A stretch of DNA of 64,000 nt. Origin: Caprimulgus europaeus. Taxonomy: Eukaryota; Chordata; Aves; Caprimulgiformes; Caprimulgidae. The number at the start of each line of letters is the position of its first letter. Positions within the stretch are counted from its first letter, which is position 1. The notes under the pieces are model-generated. The model was given only the letters and a program-made list of their open reading frames with translations, was not told the DNA's origin and ran no database searches. The translations under genes and the position numbers were made by a program. Location of the stretch: positions 69,215,723 through 69,279,722 of the forward strand of contig OU015526.1 in NCBI GenBank assembly GCA_907165065.1. Direction: 5' to 3'. Positions 12,791 to 24,424 of the stretch are shown here, in pieces.

Positions 12791-13072
12791 CTCCTCCTCC
12801 TTCACTGACCTTGTTGTTTCTCTCACATCTTCTCACTCCTCTCTCCAGCTGCAAAGTTCACAGCTTTTTTTTCTCTTCCCTTTTTCCTTAATGATGTTAT
12901 CGCAGAGGCATTACTGATGGACTCGGCCTTGGCCAGCGGCGGGTCCATCTTGTAGCCGGCTGGCATTGGCTGTGTTGGACATGGAGGAAGCTTCTGGCAG
13001 CTTCTCTCACAGAAGCCACTGCTATGCCCCCTCCCTGCTGCTACCAAAACCTTGCCACGCAAACCCAATACA

Positions 13073-16000
13073 CAGGCCCTTACTTTTTTCAGAGATAGTG
13101 AATTTTAAGTTCATCAGCTAAAATGTTCCCACTATGATGTAACATAAAATACAATATTGTTTCCAACAGCTCTTAATCAGTCATGAGCACAAATATATAT
13201 ATATATGGTCAAGGATCTGAAAATACCAATTATAGCCAGGACAATAGATCCACAGGCTGTTGCTTTGTGTGAATGTGATCAGAGAAAATTAAATTCTGCA
13301 CATAATATAGCTTAATGATTTGTACCTATGAATTTTTCCCCAGCAGCAAGTTTCTCGTAGCTCAGAACTGAGATGCTTCATGTTCCTTAAGATGTATTAC
13401 TGCTGTAGAGCTGCTGCCGATTCAGATTCGGAGCCCAAATTCCTTCTTCATCTCATTCTAATTCTTAGTTCTGTAATGAAAAGAAAACAGAACTCCTCAT
13501 AACATATATGAGCAGTCATATTTAACAAAGCAAGCTGAAATATTAAACATTTGAATGTCAGATGCTCACAACAAATGCTTGTTTGAAGTCCAAAAAAATT
13601 TTTAAAGAAGATGCCTACAGCCAAAGTCAAGGAACTTGAAAAATGTTGCAAAACACTCCGCTAACCAAATGAGGCCTTTAGTTTTAATCTTATGCATAAC
13701 CACAAGTGTATTGAGTAAGACTGAATCCACCTAAATATATATATATATACACAAAAGGCAGTATTAGGAGCTTTGAAATGAAATTATAGAGCCCACGTAA
13801 ATGTTTTTCAGTTCTGCGTGTATAACATTTCAAGTCTATCTGTATAACTTCTAGCATATATCCTGATTTTAATTTATCTAAATGCAACATCTGTTTCATA
13901 AACATCAAAGATAATGAAAATGCCCTTTTAATTAATCTGTTGGAAGCTACATGTTTATTCCACACTAACTTCCTTTATTTGTCAACCTCACACATAAGAA
14001 ATGATCTCTCCTGTGCTGTCCCTGCTTAATGTCAAAGCTGCAGGGGAAAAAATGTTTACAACATTAGCTGCATTCTTTCACTGAGGGCTGGCAATTAATA
14101 CTGTGTCTGGAATCAGAAAACTTCAACATGTCTTTCATTACTACCTGTCTGGGTGGCAGGGAGGAAATGAAAAGAAGTTTTCTATTCTTGTCACATCTAG
14201 TTGCAGGATTTACTAGAAGCAGACCTTGTTCCAGTTATAGGGAGTAAGATTATAGCAAAGCTGCTGATCTGTTTTCAGAAGAATTGTTACAATCCTTGAG
14301 AAAAATAGCTGGGAGTAATAGAATTTTAGGAGAAATGAATCCGTTACTAGCTAGGAAAAAATTGCTATAGCCAGATAGACCTGAGGTGTCATACTTGCAA
14401 TTTCAAGCATAGTAGATGAAATTATGACTAAGAGGATGGAAAATACATTGAAAGAAAGTTCCTCTAATCTAAACTTAAACTCCCTGTGATTTGCCCCATC
14501 TTACTCTTTGCCGATAGTTCCCATCAAGTAGCTATTAGACCAGGCAATGAACTTCTCTCTTAAGTCACTTCACGCTCAAGCCTCCATCTAGCTCAGCTAA
14601 TCCAGGCGATGAAGAAGGAGTCAGAGATTTCATGCTTCCCTGCTGCAGCTTAGCAGAAAGCATTTTACCCTCTGGGACCGAATCTACAGACTTGAGGCAT
14701 TGTGAAGAATTAAAAAACCAAAAAAAAGGCCCTGCTTGGGTGTCACTTGGATGAACTGTTTGGGTTCATCACTATCAATATTACCAGGGACATGTTGAAT
14801 CTGCTTTCTCTTGACCTCTTGTCTGTCTCTGAATAAAGGAGACAAAGTTGTGTGCTATCAAAAGGAACATTATTCTATATTGCAAAGACTGGCATGCTTT
14901 TTTTCTGTTTTGATCAGCTCAGGAAATAAGTAGTTTCCATCAGAAAAATAAAGTGCTCTTTGAGTTTGCACTAGTAACCTTGGCATTTTGGGTGTTAAAA
15001 CAATACCTCTAATCCAAAAGAGATGTTGCTGCTGTGGTGACTGTGATAGGTCTACCTCTCCACCAAAACTTTTCCCATTTTAACTAGTACTTATAAAAAA
15101 AATATATGATGTATTTTTTCTGCATATAATCTCTAAAACCACATTTTTTTTTCTCTATTCCCAAATAATGTGTCTCAATTATGCTTTCTGGTAAAGGAAA
15201 GGGAAACACAAGTTACTTCTGTGCTCTTGAAAAATGGACAGAGACTTTTCCCAAAATACACTAGTTTATTGGCTTTATATAGAACAAAGCAGGCAATGAA
15301 GGAAAGTATGGGCTAAATCCCAAACCACAGGTGAGTTCACTGTGATGAGTATAGAAATTTCTAGTCAGCAGCCAGTGAGTCACTATGACTGATGTGCCCA
15401 CAAAGACATAAATGCATAAAGGTAAGAGCATTGCCTCAAGACCCTGTGCCAAAATGGATGTGCTGCCACAGTTTCTGAATACCAGACGTAGTAACAGCCA
15501 AGTTACATCTGCAAACATGGCAGGACCTTTGCTTCTGATGTAGCTGAGGGGTAACTGGGATGGGCTATGGACTGAGGGACCGTCTAAGGAGTGCACAGTG
15601 TCAAGCGCTGTCTCAGGACAAAACCCAGATGACCAAAGGCTATCGCGTTAGGAAGAAAGAAATACAAGGCGGGGAAAAAGCGTGTAATCAGCTCATGGTT
15701 GTCTAATGGCTGGAGATGTGCCCATAATCACATATCCCAGAGTGTTCATACATTTTCATTTGTAAGCACTCTGTCTAATATCAAAATAGAAATACTATGA
15801 GTTAACCGTATGGTTTTGGTAGCCTTGCTCAGAAGGGTCTACTCTCTCTCTTTGTGATGCATCTAATGATGCACCTAATATGTCATTGAACTGGTGTAAC
15901 AGAACAAGTATCTTCACATCCCAGGAAAATCACCAGTCTTTACCTGAATGAAGTCCAGATATAGGAACGAGGAAATGTTGCCAGTTTTCAGAGAGATACT

Positions 16001-17299
16001 TAGATTTTGGTAGAATTCAAGATGAAATCAGTATTGTATGGCTGATGTCCACAACAGGCTGATGATTCTAGAATCCAAAACCACTTGGATCTTTAAAATT
16101 GCAGAGATTATTGGCACTTCCAATCAAAATATTAAATAGCTTGGTATCCAGGATTCTGTGTTTGGGGGTGGGGCAGGGAGGTGGTGTGGCTTTATCTTGT
16201 GTTTAAAATCGTGCTTAGATTTACTATAACTTCATCTTTAAAAAAATTTTAACCAACCGCTGTGTTGCTGATAAAATATCCACACTCTGTTAAGAAGACA
16301 TCAGCTACATAAAAAGACGTTCCTAAGGAAAAAAGGAAGTGTTGAATAGCTGAGTTATTTTGTTACAGTTCTGCTCAGACTGACAGTTGCAGGTTTAAAG
16401 GGTGGTTGCCATCACCAGCAGATCCAGCCAGGCTTTAAGTGCAGCTAAATCCAATAGAAACTCTCAACTTTACACTTTTGCTCTAGAGATGGCTACAGGT
16501 CGATAGCTATTTTCTGAGTTATTTGCAGCTAATCAGAAAAGAATGTGCAGGTGCTGAAAGACTGAATTTATAACTCTGCAACTGATTCAGGTGCTTTAGA
16601 AGAGATATTCTCAGTAATTTTTAAATTAGTATTTAAAATGGCACTAAAACTGGCAAATCTTGCTGATTTCTGAATGAAAGTTAACTGTTGACTTTCAGTG
16701 GACTAAGCAGAAGTAACCTGAGGCACAAGGAACAAAACAGGATGTTTATTATATAGCCAATCAATATTCCTGTACTATTCTACAACTTTTTTGTAATAAA
16801 ATAACGTGTTGCCTTATAAATATAACAGACACCAACTTGCTTGCTTGCCAAAGTTAGAATTTATTTCAGTTTGAGAACAGATTACTTTTTTTTCTTTTTA
16901 AATTGCTTGCTTTTGGAAACATCAAACAGGCAAACCAAGTTACAAGCATGCTAGGCCTAAATAATTAAGAAATACAGCACATCTTATCGTAGAAAGCCTT
17001 TAAACATACTCCAAGAGAAAACACCTTCTGCATATTGAAATACCATGTCTCTAAGCTTTGCAGCTCTGGACCCTTACAGAAGAATGCATCTGTGCCTTTT
17101 TTTGTTTAACTAAAGGAGTCGTAAGTAAGTGGTTGAAACAGTACAGGGTGAATTTATTCTGCCACACAATGTACATCAAGAGTGTATTTAAATAGCTTAA
17201 AGTCTTGGGGAGGGCAAGGGACAGGCAAAGCCCAAGCTGTATTTCAAATGTGAATGCTGAAAACTTTGTCGGCAATTTAAAATTAAGTTTCATCTATTC
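13073..17299. other. Unique AT-rich noncoding DNA
   Basis: No gene or recognisable repeat family is supported. A minus-strand open frame of 111 codons lies at 15,261-15,596 without any domain, splice context or homology that I can name. Short (TA)n tracts occur at about 13,195-13,206 and 13,736-13,749. Otherwise nothing distinctive is seen. Confidence 0.55.
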
Positions 17300-17554
17300 A
17301 TATGTTAAGACTTTAGGAAGATGAATTAGGACAGCTGAGCAACTGATTACAGCCTCTTGCTGCATTTTTTTCTCTGTGCTGTTCATGTAGCCAAGCTGAC
17401 ATGGCCCCTGCTGAAATACTTCTATCGCGTGATACATGTATCAAAAACGAATAGCTAGGATGGTTGATCTTGTGCCTTTCTTGTTCTGCCACACGCTTTT
17501 ACTTCGAACCACATGTCATTAATAGAGCTAATGGGATTTTGGCATGGAACCAAA

Positions 17555-17583
17555 GGGGTGGGAGGGGAGAATGGGGAGGGGGG
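17555..17583 (+). other. G-quadruplex-capable G-run cluster
   Basis: Five G-runs of three or more (4, 3, 4, 4 and 6 bases) are separated by loops of 1-5 bases. This satisfies the usual four-run quadruplex pattern on the plus strand. It sits in a longer G-rich stretch extending to about 17,600. Confidence 0.7.
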
Positions 17584-17831
17584 AGATGGATGGGAGTGAG
17601 ATGAACTACCAAGAGAAGCACTGCTGCCTTTCTTTGCACTAAAGTGATGGCAGGTTTATCAGGCTTCTCTTTAGTCCTTCCTGACAGGACTGGAGGCACT
17701 TCTCGATACATGTATGTCTCATGCATTCATGAGCCTCTTTGACACTATTGCATCTTTTGTTAGGAGCTGAAAATGCAGATCATTGCTCTACCCTTCCTTC
17801 AGCTGCCATATGGCATTGTGGAAAGGGGCCC

Positions 17832-17910
17832 ACAAAGGAAGGAGAGGGAAATGAAGAAAGAAAAAAAAAAAAAAAAGGGGAGGGGGAGCATGCAGAGGGG
17901 AAGAAATGAA
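17832..17910 (+). repeat. Purine-rich tract with A16 run
   Basis: About 80 bases are almost all A or G, including sixteen consecutive A at 17,861-17,876 followed by GGGGAGGGGGAG. Only a few pyrimidines interrupt it. Long polypurine tracts can form triplex (H-DNA) structures. The tract makes lysine- or phenylalanine-rich frames on either strand, which are not genes. Confidence 0.75.
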
Positions 17911-18110
17911 ACTACCAGCAGATGAAATTGATTTATTTTCACCATTAGGGAGGAGGGGGTGGAAGCTTTTTGGAATATAAAACCTTTTCGCAAAGCAGGC
18001 AAACAGGCTGCCTGCATGACAGCTCTGGTACATGTTAAAAAATAACGTGGCTTGAAAATAGAAGCACCATTGTTTTGCTTAACTACTGTAACGAATTTGT
18101 ATGAAATGGA

Positions 18111-20954
18111 ATGCATCATTTAAAGTGAAACAACTGCCAAGGTTGCAGACTTCTATTTTTTTTCCCCCTTGTCTGCAAGAGGTGAAAACCACGAAACCCC
18201 AAATGCTACATAGGTGCAACAGTTTGGCATCACTGCGTATTTTTCTAAAATCTCTCAAAATATCTTTGGTCTAGCCTGCATTTTTGTGTAGCTAAATCTT
18301 TTCTAAAGTAAGTAGCAATTGGAGCACTTAAGATAATTGCTTTAAAACCAAAAGAAAAACGCATTTGAGAGAAAGAAACTTGGTATGTCAATTCTTTGGT
18401 TATTTTTCTATGGGTCCTTGCTTTATGAAAAACTAAATAAAATCTGTAAAAGAAACACAATGCAGCATGTGCTGTGTATTAGTTAAACTAGATACCCTTA
18501 CTACACCAGGTTTACATTCACCCCTGATACATATAAGCACAACTCAATCCGGATTTAAGCAAATTCTGCTTTCTAACTGTAGATTGTACAAAGTTAAAAA
18601 CAGAACATCACTTACTTTAAGCTAACCACTTTAATGAATTTACTTCTTCCTTTCCCTCTGTCCTTTAATTTTAAAGTGGATGTCAGTGAAGAAGTGGCTT
18701 TAAAAATTTCCATTGTATACTGGAAGTTTTGTCTGTATTTTCTGAGGTTGGCTCTCAAGATCCTGTTCAAGAAGATACACAGTACAGGATTAACTCTATG
18801 GAAGTAAATTTGAGCCTTTGGTTTCAATAAACTCAAGAGTGGGCAGGTGATCCAAAATTAGGTGCACAGATTCTACAGTTAGTTCACTCATGTTCAGTAC
18901 AGTGTTTTGGTTTAGCTGGTTTTAAGACCTTTTTTGAGACAATAGTTTCTCTGTACTGAGTTTTGCTCTTCTGGATGTTTGGCAAGTGCTGTTTTCTCAG
19001 GTGAATATTTTTTTGTGTATGAAAATATTCCTGAACAAAATAGTATATTATACTGTTCAATCTCTTCCATTTGCAAATGTCTAGCTACAGACCTTTCAAG
19101 TAAATCAAGTCACTAATACCGGTTACACACTGTATTGGCAGTTGTTCATATCTGCTGATGAACTTGTTATATTTCTGCAGAATTTAAACATTAAGATAAT
19201 GATTTGCACGAGTAGTGTTTAATTGCTGTCTCTACATTTTTGTGCTCAAAGTGTTTTTCTAGTCTCCATTTGTCTTTTCATTCCTCCTTTCCTGAACATA
19301 TAAGGCACTCAGCCATGTTGACAACAGGGAAAAAAATAGGCAAGTGTCTGCCTGCAGTTGTGTCCTGCAATCTGTACCAGGTTTCTGTTCTCCTCTTCAG
19401 TTTGAATATCTATCCAAAGCCCACTGCACTTCTAGCTTAGACACTCGGATTTTCCACAAGTGAAAAGCCAATCAAAACCAGGATATCATGCATGAGTGAG
19501 CCAGGTCCTGGGCATGTGGGCTGGGAAGTCCATTTGGAGCCCCTATGCAGGTACAAGGCTTGTCTTTAAGTTTTATGTCATGATTAGGTGAAGAAGTCTT
19601 CCAGGAAGACTTCCACTTTAACTTATTTTCTAGTGTTTGTTAGTTATCAAGAGTGCATCTCATGCCTAAGAATTATCTTTGCTTCTGGTTAAGGAAATTA
19701 CTCAAGTCGTAGATTCACTAAAATTCTATTACTTGGGCTGACACTGATGCAAATCCCTTCTTGCTACCATAATGTTTGCATGACAGTAGTACCCAGAGTA
19801 TTGGACTGAGGTTTGATTGCTTTGGAGCTTGGAGCTGTGTTCTACATAACTCACAGCTACTTTGTCAGCTGCAAAGTACTCCTGAACATTTTCACTTATG
19901 GATGGAGGTCACTGCCAACTTCTAAAACTTCAGACAAGAACTGGCTTATTCATCACATTCTTATTTAATAATATTTTTGTCATTTGTAGAACAAAGGACA
20001 TATTGTGACTAGCAGGGAATAATCCATACCTTGATAAGTGTTAGATATTGTGCCTATCGGAAGACCACACATTGACTAGAATCAAACATTCGATTTTTCT
20101 GGGGAAAGTTAAAACTCGTACTCCCTACATGGAGGAAAAAATCTCACAAAATAATTTTAGACTAAGCAAAATGAGCAGTTAAAACATTTCCACTGGGCAG
20201 ATAGAATTAATACTTTGGACTAGCAAGAAAACAAAACAGCTTGATCATGACTATCTGATTAAAGCATTCCAGACAAGAAGAGGGGAGAGAATCTAAGGCT
20301 TTTTGAATACCAGACTCTCCTGCCCAGATGTTTTTTATATTAATCACCGCAAGAAACACAGAACCTGCACTGAGAAGGAAGGGGAATGTAAGACCTGCTC
20401 TCAAAAGAGTTTTCTAGACATTCATGCTCTAGTTAATTATTTCTCTTATGCAAAATGTGACAGCCTCAACAGGAGGAACAGAGTGCTTCCTTGCAGCAAT
20501 TATAGCTGTTCCTTGGAGGTGTGGGTTTGAGTTCTGCTATGGTGAAGAGAACATTGTCTATGGGCTCTTGACCCCACTGGAATGCTTTAGCAAGTGAATA
20601 AACCAAAAGTGGATTTGAGTGTAGGAACAGGAAAAAAACACCACCACTACAGTTTCTGGCTGCAATATTTTAAATAAATCTGCTCCTGTTTTTTGAACAA
20701 AAGACCATAGGCACTAAACTTCAGCAGAAGCCCCTACAATATTACTTGATGTATGTATAAACACATTTTGTTTGGTAGAGTCCAACACAAAAAAGCTTAA
20801 AGGTGTGATTAGAAAAAGTCTGCTTCAGAGCTGTTGTGTTGAATTAACCACTCTCTTTTTTTCCCCTCTCCTAATTCCACAAAATTATCGAGGTTAATAC
20901 GGAAGACAAACCAAAAAATACTAGGCGACAATTTTAAAACAATGTAATCACCTA
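18111..20954. other. Unique AT-rich noncoding DNA
   Basis: No gene, RNA or known repeat is supported. Open frames do not exceed 75 codons and are scattered on both strands without conserved motifs. Confidence 0.55.
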
Positions 20955-21532
20955 TCATAGAGTCATAGAATAATTTGGTTAGAAAAGACCATTATGATCA
21001 TCTAGTCCAACCATATAGCATTGCCAAGTTCACCACTAAAGCATGTCCCCAAGTACCACATCTACACATCCTTTAAATACCTCCAGGGATGGGGACTCCA
21101 CCACTTTCCTGGGCAGCCTGTTTCATTCAGTGGAGACTTTTTTCTTAATATTCAACCTAAACCAGCACCTACCTCAGTACAACCTCCTTTCAGGTAGTTG
21201 TAGAGAGTGATAAGGTCTTCCCTCAGCCTCCTCTTTTCCAGACTAAATAACCCCAGCTCCCTCAGCTGCTCCTCATCAGACGTGTTCTCCAGGCCCTTCA
21301 CCAGCTTTGTTACCCTTCTTTGCACATGCTCCAGCAACTCAATGTCCTTCTTGTAGGACAGTACTTGAGGTGTGGCCTCACCAGTGCAGAGTACAGGGGC
21401 ACAATCACTTCCCATCACTTCCCTGGTCTTGCTGGCCATACTGTTTCTGATACAGGCCAGGATGCCGTTAGCCTTCTTGGCCACCTGGGCACACTGTTGA
21501 CTCATGTTCAGCTGGTTGTTGACTTAACACAC
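20955..21532 (-). mobile_element. CR1 LINE fragment, 3' part, minus strand, decayed
   Basis: The left edge TCATAGAGTCATAGAAT is the CR1 3' terminal repeat, and the copy reads right to left. Family segments seen in translation of the minus strand include [39 protein letters not shown] and [16 protein letters not shown]. The 117-codon frame at 21,152-21,505 shifts out of the family frame between MASKTREV and [10 protein letters not shown], so an indel splits the coding region. A deletion in the 3' part brings the GGGCAGCCTGTTTCATT segment directly against GTGGAGAC. Similarity ends near 21,532. It belongs to a different subfamily from the 10.3-kb copy and is closer to the one at 48,151. Confidence 0.92.
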
Positions 21533-24055
21533 CTTGATGCAGTAACAGTTACTGCTACCTTGGCAGCACTACAGTGAAGCTGTTGAACACTGGATAGTGA
21601 GATATAGGCTCCAACTTCAACCTCGGTAGTGACCAGAAGGACTAATCTAATCATGCTCTGCATCTCCCTGCTCTGTATTTCATACAGATCCCTAATGGAG
21701 AGTTAAGGCCTCCATGCTGGACTTCGGATATCAGATCATGTGCCTATTGGTATTGCACTTGGAAGTTATTTTCAAGAGTGGGATACAGGACAAAGAATAT
21801 TGAGACATTACCCTTTTAGAGACATATCAACACACATAAATTTGCTGTCATCTAGGCCATTTTAACTAAATTAATCTCCCTAACTTTGTTGTTGGTTTTA
21901 TAATTTTACAGAAAGACTGTCACACAAAAAGGCAGTGATTACACTGCTGATAAACATTTAATGCCACTGTCTATAAAAAGAGAGATATCATTCTAACTCT
22001 TCCTACATGCCTTTGCATTTTATCAGAGTATCACAACTTGTTTACACCCATTTTAGTGAGTTAAAGGACTAATGTGCAAATTGAAGATGTTCTCTAATAG
22101 AAATAGAGCTTTAAGTACAGAGGAGCTCTGAATAGGTAAAATGCACAGATCATATAGAGCTATTTAGGCTTATTCAAATCAAGTAAAACTAAAGAGTTTC
22201 ATAAGGAGTTAACACAACAAGATCTAAGACAAACATACTAGCTCCTACTTATAAAAGTTAGACAATATGCATGCAAAGGATTAATTTGAAATCCTAATAG
22301 AGCTGGATGGGACTCAAAAAAATGGATCCAGGAATTATTGTGTCTGGTTTATTGTAAATCTCTGCATAGTGTACACATAAAGGGGGGAAAGTATGTATGG
22401 GTGTGGAGAGGGGATGAGACTAAATGAGGGTTGGATGAATATGCTTTCGGACAGATCTTGCAGTAGAAAATAATTTCATGGATGGAAAACCTGAATTAAT
22501 ATACCAACAATCTTCTGGGTAGGGTAGAGATTACTGCTTTTATTTATTTTGTTATTTTTAATGGCTTTTGTACCACTTTGCATGTAGGTTGATTTATCAG
22601 TGAGCAACTCTCATCTTCTTTCCTTATTTCTGTTATTTTATTATTTTATTTTTTAAAAAATCTTAATATACTAATTTAACTTAGAAAGTATTTTGGAAGT
22701 GGAGATCTAGTGGGGTACAACAGGGGTATATCTCACTAGACTTTAGTTGCTTATGTTTGCCCACTGCAATGAAAGTTAACAGTAAATCTATTGCTGTCTA
22801 CCTTGTGAGAGGAGGAAACAGTTGTCACTTAAGCAAATGGCCCACAACACTCAAACCCCCCACCATGTGAGCTGAAGTTGCAGGGATCCCATGCTGCAGA
22901 TTACTATAAACTCCCTAAAAATCCCACAAAATGTAAAATTTAAGAGAGTGTTATGAAAGGCTAGTTCTGAAGAAGTTTATATGTTAAAATGCATATTATA
23001 ATGCAATTAAAAGTACGTATTTTGGACTTTGAATATATTCTTTTCCTGGGTTGAATGAGAAGATAAAAATTTCCTGAGCTCTTTGTCTTACAGGCCTAGA
23101 GTTAGAGCACAGGCTATGTCTGAGGAGGTGGCATGTCTGGCCTGTTGACAGATGATCCACCAGTATCAGCAAGCAGAAACATGACTTAACCTTTGCTTAT
23201 GATGCAACTGTCACATCAGAAGATTAACCATAAACGGATTGACCATTCAAGGTAGGTTTCTGAATTAGCCTCAAGTTTATCCCCCTTTTCTTCTTCACTC
23301 ACAGAGGGATTTGTGGTCATAACAGAAGCCTGCTTTAAAAGTCTTGTCTTTTTAATCTTTTGAGAATTCTGATGTTTAACAGATCTGGAAAACTTCAGCG
23401 AATGGAGGATGTGAATAGTTCCTGTAGCAGCTAAACCTCTGAGAGGTATTAGTTCACAAAGCAGAAAGAGAAATGTAAAAAAAAAATCTTTCTCTTGTCT
23501 TTCATAACCTGTAAATGCCCAGCAGTGGAGGGTGTTGAAAATAAGAAGACAACAAGACAGAATCACTGCTTGAAAAAATGTAGAGGTTTTATTTACAATA
23601 AATGAAAAAGTCACACAAACATAACCAATGAGCTTTCCACACTATAATTAAATCTTAAATTTGACTGCAAGACTCTACCACTCAAGTCACAACACTGTTG
23701 CCAACAGTAATAGGCTTCATGGGGTTTTTTTGGTTTTGCTTTTTTTTCTCTCTCCACTGTTCCAGTCACTAGGAAGAGTCATGAAGGATGAACCAGTGAG
23801 TTACACAAGGAATCTACCATAGGTGTAATGTCCTTACACCATTTATTTTTATACCGCAGTTATGAAATGCCTTGCCTTCATGCTAGTGACTAGCCACAGT
23901 ATATGTGAAATTATTGGAATATCTTTTACTTCTGTTCATAGAATATTTCTCATTGAGATTATACTGCGTATTTCCTTGTGTTTGCCTTATTTTCCACATA
24001 AAAAATCTGTTCAAAATATTGCCGGTAATGTTGTGAGATTAGAAGAGTGAATACA
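21533..24055. other. Unique AT-rich noncoding DNA
   Basis: No gene is supported. The largest open frame is a 132-codon minus-strand one at 23,216-23,614, which is hydrophobic in its first half and lacks any recognisable domain. No repeat family was recognised. Confidence 0.5.
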
Positions 24056-24424
24056 TGTAGCCTGTACCGGAGTCTATCATGTATTCTCATAGAGCTAGAG
24101 TGAATGCTCTGTCTTTATTTGGTACAGGTTCCTTTTATACACTTTGCCACACAACATGTGATGCGTGCCAGCAACTAATTGGTTAAGGTTCCACCCACGT
24201 GACACAGTCAATGAGGTTCACACACAGCACAAAAGTCTAGCTCCTTATTGGTTAGTGATTAAAAGTCACCCATGCCTTAGTTTCCCACAGCATGTCTCTC
24301 CACAAATACACAGCTCAGTCATCCAGGTGCTCATATCTTTGAAGTTCAAAATTCCTTGATAGTGGAGTATTTAGGAAAAAATCGTGAAAGTCTATCAAGA
24401 ACTGTTGGTCAACATATGGCTACA
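24056..24424 (-). mobile_element. Compact solo LTR, minus strand
   Basis: On the minus strand this 369-bp block has the order expected for a retroviral LTR: CCAAT boxes at 24,247-24,251 and 24,178-24,182, a TATA box (GTATAAAAGG) at 24,131-24,140, then AATAAA at 24,114-24,119. The proposed ends are inverted copies of each other on the plus strand, TGTAGCC at 24,056 and GGCTACA ending at 24,424, giving TG...CA termini. The polyadenylation signal close behind the TATA box resembles the compact U3/R of alpharetrovirus-type LTRs. No internal retroviral sequence flanks it and no clear target duplication is visible, so the exact ends are provisional. Confidence 0.6.
24131..24251 (-). promoter_or_regulatory. 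LTR core promoter: two CCAAT boxes and TATA box
   Basis: Read right to left, CCAAT motifs fall about 107 and 38 bases upstream of TATAAAAGG. An E-box-like CACGTG lies between them near 24,197-24,202. This arrangement supports the LTR call. Whether it still drives transcription is unknown. Confidence 0.5.

Larger units (their letters stand above)
11950..13072 (-). mobile_element. Solo LTR of an avian endogenous retrovirus (ERV)
   Basis: The block begins TGTGGTGGGTTGACC and ends AAACCCAATACA on the plus strand, so it has TG...CA termini. I recognise it as a common avian ERV LTR, probably of the ERVL group. On the minus strand it starts TGTATTGGGTTTG, which is how this LTR type usually begins. 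No gag, pol or env lies on either side, so it is a solo LTR left by recombination between two LTRs. The five flanking bases (GTGGC left, CAGGC right) match at three of five positions, perhaps a decayed target duplication. Length is about 1.12 kb. Open frames inside it on both strands are incidental. Confidence 0.88.
17300..18110. promoter_or_regulatory. Candidate conserved noncoding / regulatory region
   Basis: This stretch differs in texture from its neighbours. It has few long A/T runs apart from one purine tract, and it carries several motif-like features. A 14-bp palindrome TGATACATGTATCA lies at 17,430-17,443 and its 11-base core recurs at 17,705-17,715. Paired TAAT cores flank an AGAGC at 17,517-17,533. 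A G-quadruplex-capable run and a SOX-like ATTGTT near 18,069 are also present. No splice-bounded open frame looks coding. Calling it regulatory is inference from composition and motif density; cross-species alignment was not possible here. Confidence 0.3.

Noticed and set aside
12456..12917. 153-codon plus-strand open frame (and overlapping minus-strand frames) in GC-rich DNA
   Set aside because: It lies wholly within the solo LTR and its tandem repeat; the frames come from the GC-rich repeated units, not a retroviral or host gene.
15261..15596. 111-codon minus-strand open frame
   Set aside because: No domain, no homology I can name, no splice or promoter context; one frame of this length is expected by chance over 64 kb.
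23216..23614. 132-codon minus-strand open frame with a hydrophobic start
   Set aside because: Hydrophobic residues reflect T-rich DNA; no recognisable motif or supporting context.
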